A stretch of DNA of 5,474 nt, taken from positions 1-5,474 of the forward strand of contig JAQVYO010000103.1 in assembly GCA_028708585.1 (NCBI GenBank), in the 5' to 3' direction. The notes beneath the pieces are model-generated. The model searched no databases and had not been told where the DNA came from. It was given only the letters and a program-made list of their open reading frames with translations. This stretch comes from Oscillospiraceae bacterium. GTDB taxonomy: Bacteria > Bacillota > Clostridia > Oscillospirales > Oscillospiraceae. The translations under genes and the position numbers were made by a program. Of this stretch, positions 1 to 5,474 are shown piece by piece (position 1 is the first letter of the stretch; each line of letters begins with the position of its first letter).

Positions 1-2
1 TG

Positions 3-431
3 ATCCGGTCGCCTTGGGATCCGGTACGACGCGTCTATGTCATCCTTTACGATCAAGAAGCGGGCAGAAATTTACTGAAGCAGGTTTTAAGCGGCAGCGG
101 TCTGCTGCAAACAATGGATGGGCAAATTGCCCTAGTGGATACTCAGTTAAATATTCAGAACCAATTTGCTGAAGAAACAGGGGTGGTCGAAATCCCCAAA
201 ACCTTTGGAGACAGAGTAACGGAATGGGAGAGCAGAACGCACATGCCCTGGTGGGTGTCACTAATTTTTGCGCTCCTGATTATCGCCGGCTTGGTTGCGC
301 TCCTTCGTTTGCGCAGGGTAAAAAATGAGTTTGAGCAGGCGGGCAAAGTAATGAAGGCCGAACAAGGGTTTCTGGGACAAGGGCCTGCAGATGCTGAAAA
401 AGATGAAGTAGATCAAGAAAGGAACCCTTAA
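3..431 (+). CDS. BcsB-like membrane-anchored polysaccharide synthase subunit, C-terminal part
   Basis: The reading frame is open from the left edge and ends at TAA 429-431, giving 142 residues of a gene that begins upstream. ATG 114 is internal, because the frame before it also looks coding (SPWDPVRRVYVILYD). The visible part has an SPWDP motif, a beta-strand-rich piece, a segment reading LLQTMDGQIALVD, one transmembrane helix at about 249-306 (WWVSLIFALLIIAGLVALL), then basic RLRRVK and a charged, acidic-rich tail. The SPW(D/N)P strand, the 'L-x-G-x-[IV]-A-[LV]-V' strand and a single C-terminal anchor are how I remember the ends of BcsB-type proteins, which sit outside the membrane and guide the nascent glucan from BcsA. 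The basic residues after the helix imply that the domain is outside and the tail inside. A glycosyltransferase follows after 19 bases, which fits a polysaccharide operon. Family assignment rests on a short tail only; it could be another single-anchor extracytoplasmic protein. Confidence 0.6.
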   Translation: MRSPWDPVRRVYVILYDQEAGRNLLKQVLSGSGLLQTMDGQIALVDTQLNIQNQFAEETGVVEIPKTFGDRVTEWESRTHMPWWVSLIFALLIIAGLVALLRLRRVKNEFEQAGKVMKAEQGFLGQGPADAEKDEVDQERNP

Positions 432-439
432 AAATGCGT

Positions 440-444
440 GGAGG
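440..444 (+). promoter_or_regulatory. Ribosome binding site of the glycosyltransferase gene
   Basis: GGAGG lies 6 bases before ATG 451, followed by a run of T. This is a strong Firmicute-type Shine-Dalgarno site and decides the start. ATG 434 is in a different frame and is not used. Confidence 0.85.
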
Positions 445-450
445 TTTTTT

Positions 451-1596
451 ATGTTGTCCCTAATTGTCCCTGTTTTCAACGAAAAAGAAAATATCAGTGA
501 GTTGGTCAATTGCCTTACGGGCGCCTTGGCGCAAAAAGATTATGAAATTATCTTTATGGATGACAGCACTGATGATACGCCCGCGGTAATCACACGTCTG
601 GCGGAAAGCCATGACAGGATCAGGCTTATTCACCGCGCGCATAAAAAGGGCTTGGCTTCGGCGGTAATTGAAGGTTTTAAACATGCCCAGGGGGACATTC
701 TGGCCGTGATGGACGGGGATTTGCAGCATCCGCCGGCATTGTTGGCGAATATGCTGGCAGAAATCGAACAAGGCGCGGATATTGTGGTTCCCAGCAGATT
801 CATCAGCGGCGGCAGCGATGGGGGCTTAAGCTGGTTCAGAAAGCTGGCCTCGGCAGCAGCCCGTTATGCAGGGAGAATCCTCCTGCCAAGCTTAAGGCGC
901 ATTTCGGATCATACCGGCGGAATGTTTATGTTCAAGAAGGAAGTGATCAAAGACAGGCGCCTGGATCCGGTGGGATGGAAAATATTGATGGAGATTTTGG
1001 TGCTGGGAAACTATCATGTTTTGACTGAAATTCCCTATGCCTTTGAGGTGCGAAACGCAGGCCAATCCAAATTTGGTTTTAAAGTACAAATGCAATATTT
1101 GTGGCATTTGGTGCGCTTGCTTAAACGGAGCCGATCCGACCGCCGCTTTTATATGTTTTGCCTGGTAGGCGCTTCGGGCGTACTGATCGATATGCTGGTT
1201 TTCGCTCTGCTTAACCGCTATTTCTCCATTCTCAGTGTTAACGAGAGGGCGGTAATTTCTTCTCTATCAGCTATGACGTCTAATTTTATGCTGAACAGCC
1301 TTTTTACCTGGAGAGACCGTTCTCCCGGCCGATTCCGGCTGGGGTCTAAAATATTTCTAACGCATCTGCACCGATTCGGCAAATATGTGACCGTGTCATT
1401 CTCCGGCCTTTTAGTCAAAAGCCTTATTTTATTCTTGCTGTATACGGTTTTAGGAGTTGATCAATATTTAGGTAATTTTGTGGGTATTGTATGTGCCAGT
1501 TTTAGTAATTACGCCTTCAGCAACTGGTTGGTATGGGGAAATGTTCACCCCCTGCCACCGGTGATTTACAGGCGGTCCGCCGGGATCAAGCTATAA
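451..1596 (+). CDS. GT2 (DPM1-like) glycosyltransferase fused to GtrA-type membrane domain
   Basis: This is a complete 381-residue protein that probably moves a sugar from a nucleotide donor onto a polyprenyl phosphate carrier at the inner face of the membrane. Residues 1-215 are a GT-A fold of family GT2: SLIVPVFNEKENI near 3-15, acidic MDDSTDD at 36-42, the metal-binding DGDLQHPP at 88-95, HTGGMFMFKK at 154-163, and PYAFEVRNAGQSKFGF at 195-210, like the 'R-x-x-G-x-SK' element of polyprenol-phosphate glycosyltransferases. Residues about 231-362 form a GtrA-like domain of four helices (about 236-256, 266-286, 311-335, 340-362). Each half ends in an Asn-rich signature, SNFMLNSLFTW at 277-287 and SNYAFSNWLVW at 352-362. 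GtrA domains are thought to help flip or present lipid-linked sugars. The gene follows the BcsB-like gene by 19 bases and is probably cotranscribed. The exact sugar and acceptor cannot be read from sequence. It is intact, with key motifs present. Confidence 0.9.
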   Translation: MLSLIVPVFNEKENISELVNCLTGALAQKDYEIIFMDDSTDDTPAVITRLAESHDRIRLIHRAHKKGLASAVIEGFKHAQGDILAVMDGDLQHPPALLANMLAEIEQGADIVVPSRFISGGSDGGLSWFRKLASAAARYAGRILLPSLRRISDHTGGMFMFKKEVIKDRRLDPVGWKILMEILVLGNYHVLTEIPYAFEVRNAGQSKFGFKVQMQYLWHLVRLLKRSRSDRRFYMFCLVGASGVLIDMLVFALLNRYFSILSVNERAVISSLSAMTSNFMLNSLFTWRDRSPGRFRLGSKIFLTHLHRFGKYVTVSFSGLLVKSLILFLLYTVLGVDQYLGNFVGIVCASFSNYAFSNWLVWGNVHPLPPVIYRRSAGIKL

Positions 1597-1664
1597 GAAT
1601 AGCCAATTAAGTGACTTCAAGCAGCTCATCGGGTAGCTTTCGAGGAGATTGTTGATTTATGTGT

Positions 1665-1683
1665 CGCTGAATACCAATCAGCG
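1665..1683. repeat. Small perfect inverted repeat (6-bp arms, 7-base loop)
   Basis: CGCTGA at 1665-1670 pairs with TCAGCG at 1678-1683 around the loop ATACCAA. No T-run follows, so it is not a typical factor-independent terminator. It sits 68 bases after the glycosyltransferase stop and could be chance, a weak RNA hairpin or a protein site. Confidence 0.3.
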
Positions 1684-1840
1684 CTTCCATCCGTTCCCGG
1701 GACACCCGCACCCAATGTTTTCTTCCTGCAGAAAAAGACAATACCCAGGCAAGCAAAAAGAACGCCCCCATGCTTCACCCGGACCAGACAAGTCCCTGCC
1801 CCCTATCTCCGTTACCATAACAACGAGGTGATTTTCAAAC

Positions 1841-1860
1841 AAAGAACCGTCCCCGTGTTT
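1841..1860. repeat. Possible REP/IS200-like element end motif
   Basis: AAAGAACCGTCCCCGTGTTT is a G/C-rich block inside an AT-rich spacer. From memory, near-identical strings (GGGGACGGTTCT and its complement) recur many times in Firmicute genomes, close to small IS200-like/REP-associated tyrosine transposases. No transposase ORF and no matching second half in opposite orientation are seen here, so this would be a lone end or remnant. A similar G/C-rich stretch, AGTCCCTGCCCCC, lies about 50 bases upstream. The assignment is recall, not search. Confidence 0.35.
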
Positions 1861-1905
1861 ACCAACCATACAGCAGTAACCATTAAAAGACAGTATGATG
1901 AAAAA

Positions 1906-1952
1906 TGACGAATATTGACGAAAAAAGCGAAAAATGCTGACAAAGGTCGTCA
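1906..1952. promoter_or_regulatory. Cluster of TGAC-type boxes; first two match Spo0A box consensus
   Basis: TGACGAA occurs at 1906-1912 and again at 1916-1922, in the same orientation and exactly 10 bases (one helical turn) apart. A related TGACAAA is at 1938-1944 and an inverted TCGTCA at 1947-1952. The Spo0A box consensus is TGNCGAA, and tandem boxes 10 bp apart are known to bind two Spo0A units on one DNA face. The cluster lies about 200 bases before the Tc-like start and 70-85 bases before a possible -10 (TAGAAT, 1991-1996). In AT-rich DNA such boxes can arise by chance. Another regulator binding TGAC half-sites would fit equally well. Confidence 0.3.
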
Positions 1953-2018
1953 AATAAAGATCTTTGTAAGCAGGAAAAGGATTCTTTTAGTAGAATAAAA
2001 AGGAATAATAAAGCAATT

Positions 2019-2120
2019 ATGTCAGTGGTTTTAGATGAGGGAATACGTGATGATATGTAAGACTTTGCTATGGAACTATTGGAAATTAAAACAACCTTAA
2101 AGTATGGTGGGGAATTTTAA
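2019..2120 (+). pseudogene. Short interrupted ORF directly before, and overlapping, the Tc-like gene
   Basis: From ATG 2019 the frame reads MSVVLDEGIRDDM, meets TAA at 2058-2060, and continues in the same frame as DFAMELLEIKTTLKYGGEF to TAA 2118-2120. That last stop shares one base with the Tc-like ATG at 2120 (TAATG), an arrangement typical of translationally coupled genes. The frame is also open upstream to about 1941, without a good start there. The two halves together look like a helical, charged tail of a small protein, which suggests a decayed gene or the truncated C-terminus of a larger one. TAA is not a usual recoding stop. I do not recognise the family. A real but very short 16-residue peptide from ATG 2070 is the alternative; chance is also possible. 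Confidence 0.3.
2106..2113 (+). promoter_or_regulatory. Ribosome binding site of the Tc-like gene
   Basis: GGTGGGGA lies 6 bases before ATG 2120 (9 before the second ATG at 2123). It is a purine/G-rich but imperfect Shine-Dalgarno site. An in-frame TAA at 2087-2089 rules out a longer N-terminus, and the protein's conserved SpvB region begins about 20 residues later. The start is therefore 2120 or 2123. Confidence 0.65.
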
Positions 2121-5100
2121 TGATGGAAGATAAAACGCAAAATTTCAGTGGCGCAACGAAGGCAGACAAAATATCCATCCCGGAGCTTTCACTTCCCAAA
2201 GGCGGCGGGGCCATTAAAGGCATGGGAGAAACATTTCAGCCGAACCCTTTTTCCGGAACGGCTAATCTTTCCATCCCCATTTATGTGTCCCCCTGCCGGA
2301 ATTTTGAACCGAAAATCAGTCTGGATTACAGTTCCGGTTTGGGCAACGGCCTTTTCGGAATAGGCTTTTCCCTTTCTTTGCCCAGCATTTCCAGGAAAAC
2401 GGAAAAAGGAATTCCCAGGTATGCCGACTCAGACACCTTCATATTCTCAAATTCCGAAGACCTCGTCCCCAAACTTCTCCCAAAAGATGGAGGAGCATGG
2501 GGCAGGGAAGAAAAGAAGCTTAGTCAAGACGGCGTCGCATGGGATGTAACTTCTTTTCTGCCAAGGGTCGAGGGAATGTTTGCGAAAATCGAATTATATC
2601 AGAATACTAGCGGCTCATTCTGGAAGGTGGTTGAAAAGGATAATGTCACATCCATCTACGGACTTAGCGAAAATGCCAGAATAGCCGATCCCGATGATAA
2701 AACGCGTATTTTCAAGTGGCTTATTGAGAAAACCTATGATGCCAAAGGAAATAAAATCGAATTTTTCTACAAACCGGAAGATCATGAGCATGTGCCTGAA
2801 AAAATCTATGAGCAAAACAGGACCCGGACAGCAAATAAATACATGCAAAGGATCAGATACGGAAACTATCTTGATGAAGGCGGGCGGGAAGCATGGGCCT
2901 TTGAAGTGGTTTTTGACTATGGAGAATACAATATTGAAGAAGAGTATCTCAGCAAGGCGCACTGCAATCCCTATACTCCCTCCGGAAATTGGCCGGCCAG
3001 AATGGATCCCTTTTCTTCTTATCGAAGCGGGTTTGAAATCCGCACCTTGCGGCTCTGCCGCAATATCCTTCTGTTTCATCGCTTTGCAGAAGAACTGGGC
3101 GCAGACCCGTGCCTGGTAAGAGCCACCCGGCTGTCCTATGAACAATCGGCTGAAATGTCCAGGCTTTTGGCGGTTGAGGCAAGGGGTTACAGGAGAACAG
3201 CGGACGGCAGTTATGAATCGAGACCGCTGCCCCCCCTTGCCTTTGGCTATTCACAGTTTAATCCGGCAGGTCAGGAATTCAAGCGCCTGGAAGTGGCAAG
3301 CGGCGTTTCGGTGCCGGGTTACCTGAGCCAGTCGCAGTTCAACCTGGTGGATTTATACGGTGACGGCATCCCGGGGTTCTTATACAGTGACCAGAGAGCC
3401 ACACTCTACTGGAGGCCCACAGGAAACGGCAGGTACGGATATCCGGAAGCTCCTGTGGAGTTTCCCATCGATCGGGATTTGGGAAAAGCAGAATACTCCC
3501 TGCTGAGCCTGGCAGGCAACGGCAAGCTGGAACTGGTGGTTGGCGCCCCCCAGCGGGGAGGGTTCTACGAGAGTAACACGGACGGTTCATGGGAGCCGTA
3601 CCGGAGCTTTGCTTCTTATCCCACGGACTTCGCCAGCCCCCAAAAAGAATTGGCCGATGTGAATGGAGACGGTTTGTGGGACATCCTGATCTTTGAGGAT
3701 GCTGCGGTAAAGATTTACCCATCGCTGAAAAAGGATGGTTTTGGGCCGCCCGTAAGAGCAAGCCTCATTGCGGACGAGGATGGGACTTTTCCGGCAGCGG
3801 GCAACGATTATGGCCGGGAGGTGGTGACTTTTGCGGATGTATTCGGCGACGGGCTTTCCCACCGGGTGAGAATCAGGGACGGCAGCGTAGAATGCTGGCC
3901 CAACCTGGGCTACGGCCGTTTCGGCAAAAAAGTCCTGTTGGGGGATGCGCCGCGGTTTGGCGACGGGCTTGATGCCGCCAGGCTGTTTTGGGCAGACATC
4001 GATGGTTCCGGTACTCAAGATATTGTCTACGTGCGTTCCGACAGGGTTGACGTGTTTTTGAACCAGGGAGGAAACAGTTTCAGCAAGCAGCCCATATCCA
4101 TACCCCTGCCCGAGGCCTATACCGCCCTGGACGAAATAAGCTTTGCGGATGTGCTGGGCAACGGTTCCACGGCTTTGATCTTCACCAAGATGGGTACAAA
4201 TATCAGCCATTACTATTATTATTTTTCCGGAGAAGTAAAACCCTACCTTTTAATTCAAACAGACAACAACCTGGGAGCCACAACCCGGATCAGCTATAAA
4301 AGTTCGGTAGCGTATTTTTTTGAGGATAAAAAGGCGGGTAAGGAGTGGAAAACCAAGCTGCCCTTCCCGGTCCAGGTTGTGGAAAAAATAGAAAGTATAG
4401 ACCGGATTTCCGGTTCCAAACTGGTAACCGCTTTTAAATATCATGACGGATATTACGATTATTTTGAAAGGGAGTTCAGGGGCTTTGGCTTTGTGGAGGA
4501 GTGGGACACGGAAACTTTTGAAGCCTTTGCAAATCCGGGCTTGCTGGAGGACGTTGCTTTTGACCCGGTTGAAAAGGAACTGCACGTCCCGCCGGTTTAT
4601 ACCAGGCGATGGTATCATACGGGCGCCTGCATTGCCTCCGGGAGTATTTCAAAACACTACGAAACAGATTATTATAACGGGGATCCCCAGGCCTGCCGGA
4701 TGCCGGACAGCACCTTTGACGCAAGCGTCGGGGCAAGTGACGCGGAAACCCTCAGACAGGCATACGCGGCCCTGAAGGGACAGAAGATCCGTGAAGAGGT
4801 ATATGCCCTGGATCAAAGAGAAGGGGTATCCGAACATCCCTACTTGGTCACGGAAACAAACTTTCATGTTAAAGAGGAGCAACCCAGGGCTTTGGGGGAG
4901 TATGCCTCTTTCTTCGTCCATGAAAAGGAAAACATCGCTTTTCATTATGAACGCAATCCCCGGGACCCGCGCGTACAGCACGGTTTTATTCTGGAGGTGG
5001 ACTCCTTCGGCAATGTGCTCAAGTCCTGCCGGGTCTTCTATCCCAGGCGTGCGCCGGACGGATTGAGCGGCACGGTTGCCGGCGCTCCCCCGGTTTACCC

Positions 5101-5474
5101 GGAGCAGTATAAAATCAGGGTCACGGCAGAACTGCAGCGCTTCATAAATAATACCGGGGACTTTTGGCTGATTGGCATGCCCTTTGAGCAGAAGAGCTAT
5201 GAAATAGGCGGAGCGGACTTGCCGGGAGAAAGTTATTTCAGCTTTTCGCAAATCCTGGAGCAACTGGAGGAGGCGCTGAAAAATCCCCTCGCCTTTGAAG
5301 AAAAGTTTACCGCCGGGGAACGACAGGCCAGGCTCCTTTCCTGGCAATTGCATTACTACTGGAATAAGGCCCAGGATGAAGGGCTGCCCCCAGGGGAAAT
5401 TACCGCATTGGCCTTGCTCCATCACAGGGAAGAGGCGGTATTTTCCCCCGGCTTGTTAAAGTCGGCCTTTAACG
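2120..5474 (+). CDS. Tc toxin B-subunit-like protein (SpvB/TcaC/TcdB family), N-terminal 1118 residues
   Basis: The frame is open without a stop from ATG 2120 to the right edge. Residues 20-350 are an SpvB-type domain: LSLPKGGGAIKGMGETF at 23-39, NPFSGTANLSIPI at 42-54, LDYSSGLGNGLFGIGFSLSL near 68-87, and PRYADSDTFIF then EDLVP at 99-117. Residues about 400-690 carry six 'D-x-x-G-D/N-G' loops (411-416, 463-468, 513-518, 573-578, 626-631, 677-682), a beta-propeller. Then comes TcdB mid-N sequence: IDRISGSKLVT at 760-770 and YYDYFEREFRGFGFVEEWDT near 778-797. TcdB mid-C signatures follow: YTRRWYHTG at 827-835, EEVYALD at 892-898, DPRVQHGFILEVDSFGNV at 949-966, and WLIGMPFEQKSYE at 1016-1028. 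In Tc toxins this subunit forms a hollow cage that holds the TcC effector, and its propeller gates release into the TcA channel. Family members are about 1450 residues or longer, so the RHS cage repeats and any toxin tip lie outside. There is no signal peptide, as usual for TcB. No TcA gene is seen upstream. The family call is sure; toxin function and host are not. Confidence 0.93.
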   Translation, partial: MMEDKTQNFSGATKADKISIPELSLPKGGGAIKGMGETFQPNPFSGTANLSIPIYVSPCRNFEPKISLDYSSGLGNGLFGIGFSLSLPSISRKTEKGIPRYADSDTFIFSNSEDLVPKLLPKDGGAWGREEKKLSQDGVAWDVTSFLPRVEGMFAKIELYQNTSGSFWKVVEKDNVTSIYGLSENARIADPDDKTRIFKWLIEKTYDAKGNKIEFFYKPEDHEHVPEKIYEQNRTRTANKYMQRIRYGNYLDEGGREAWAFEVVFDYGEYNIEEEYLSKAHCNPYTPSGNWPARMDPFSSYRSGFEIRTLRLCRNILLFHRFAEELGADPCLVRATRLSYEQSAEMSRLLAVEARGYRRTADGSYESRPLPPLAFGYSQFNPAGQEFKRLEVASGVSVPGYLSQSQFNLVDLYGDGIPGFLYSDQRATLYWRPTGNGRYGYPEAPVEFPIDRDLGKAEYSLLSLAGNGKLELVVGAPQRGGFYESNTDGSWEPYRSFASYPTDFASPQKELADVNGDGLWDILIFEDAAVKIYPSLKKDGFGPPVRASLIADEDGTFPAAGNDYGREVVTFADVFGDGLSHRVRIRDGSVECWPNLGYGRFGKKVLLGDAPRFGDGLDAARLFWADIDGSGTQDIVYVRSDRVDVFLNQGGNSFSKQPISIPLPEAYTALDEISFADVLGNGSTALIFTKMGTNISHYYYYFSGEVKPYLLIQTDNNLGATTRISYKSSVAYFFEDKKAGKEWKTKLPFPVQVVEKIESIDRISGSKLVTAFKYHDGYYDYFEREFRGFGFVEEWDTETFEAFANPGLLEDVAFDPVEKELHVPPVYTRRWYHTGACIASGSISKHYETDYYNGDPQACRMPDSTFDASVGASDAETLRQAYAALKGQKIREEVYALDQREGVSEHPYLVTETNFHVKEEQPRALGEYASFFVHEKENIAFHYERNPRDPRVQHGFILEVDSFGNVLKSCRVFYPRRAPDGLSGTVAGAPPVYPEQYKIRVTAELQRFINNTGDFWLIGMPFEQKSYEIGGADLPGESYFSFSQILEQLEEALKNPLAFEEKFTAGERQARLLSWQLHYYWNKAQDEGLPPGEITALALLHHREEAVFSPGLLKSAFN

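Larger units (their letters stand above)
1597..2119. other. 523-base AT-rich intergenic region without an intact gene
   Basis: This separates the glycosyltransferase operon from the Tc-like gene. Short open frames exist on both strands (+ 1649-1831, - 1678-1953), but neither has a convincing ribosome site or a recognisable product. No clear hairpin with a T-run follows the glycosyltransferase stop at 1596, so a terminator was not found. The right half (about 1880-2119) is markedly AT-rich. A TAGAAT hexamer at 1991-1996 could be a -10 element, but no good -35 lies 16-18 bases upstream. The separate sites inside the region are listed on their own. Confidence 0.7.

Noticed and set aside
1621..1700. 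Terminator after the glycosyltransferase
   Set aside because: Only a short inverted repeat (1665-1683) was found, with no T-run behind it.
1649..1831. 60-codon + strand frame beginning with TTG
   Set aside because: A GAGGAG stretch is only about one base from the TTG, too close to act as a ribosome site. The product is Pro/Arg-rich without a family, as expected of chance reading.
1678..1953. 91-codon open frame on the - strand in the spacer
   Set aside because: It has no clear ribosome site and no recognisable domain. It runs through the repeat-like motif and the AT-rich boxes, so coding is unlikely, though it does not overlap a real gene.
2058..2060. In-frame TAA as a recoding site
   Set aside because: Known stop recoding to selenocysteine or pyrrolysine uses UGA or UAG, and no supporting hairpin was seen. 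A nonsense change or chance is simpler.
2694..3119. 141-codon + strand frame inside the Tc-like gene
   Set aside because: It overlaps the SpvB domain in another frame and matches no family.
3587..4210. 207-codon open frame on the - strand
   Set aside because: It is antisense to the propeller repeats, and the + strand motifs there explain the sequence fully.
4649..5425. 258-codon open frame on the - strand
   Set aside because: It lies wholly antisense to the well-conserved TcdB mid-C coding region and its product shows no recognisable family. It is a shadow of a GC-richer gene.
1..5474. CRISPR arrays, tRNA or rRNA genes
   Set aside because: I saw no regularly spaced direct repeats and no cloverleaf or rRNA-like sequence when reading both strands by eye.

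Overview
The window looks like part of a chromosome from an anaerobic, probably spore-forming Clostridia-type Firmicute. Peptococcaceae relatives such as Pelotomaculum or Desulfotomaculum are a guess from style. The grounds are GGAGG-type ribosome sites, intermediate base composition, and a possible pair of Spo0A-like boxes. No taxonomic marker gene is present, so this is inference. All three genes read on the + strand, and both edges of the window cut through a gene.

Region 1 (1-1596) is a short envelope or exopolysaccharide operon. It starts with the last 142 codons of a membrane-anchored protein whose tail resembles the C-terminus of BcsB, the cellulose synthase regulatory subunit. After 19 bases comes a complete 381-residue glycosyltransferase that joins a GT2 (DPM1/polyprenyl-phosphate type) catalytic domain to a four-helix GtrA-type membrane domain. 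Together they suggest synthesis, lipid-linked sugar supply or export of a cell-surface polysaccharide.

Region 2 (1597-2119) is about 520 bases of AT-rich spacer with no convincing intact gene. It holds a small inverted repeat, a G/C-rich motif resembling the ends of REP/IS200-like elements of Firmicutes, a cluster of TGAC-containing boxes, and a short ORF interrupted by an in-frame TAA. The final stop of that ORF overlaps the start codon of the next gene.

Region 3 (2120-5474) is the main item: one uninterrupted reading frame of 1118 codons that runs off the window. It is the N-terminal three quarters or so of a Tc-toxin B-subunit-like protein (SpvB/TcaC/TcdB family). The order visible is SpvB domain, six-repeat beta-propeller, TcdB mid-N region and the start of the TcdB mid-C region. 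The RHS cage and any C-terminal toxin would lie beyond the window. No TcA channel subunit and no toxin domain are visible, so whether this is a working toxin complex cannot be decided here.
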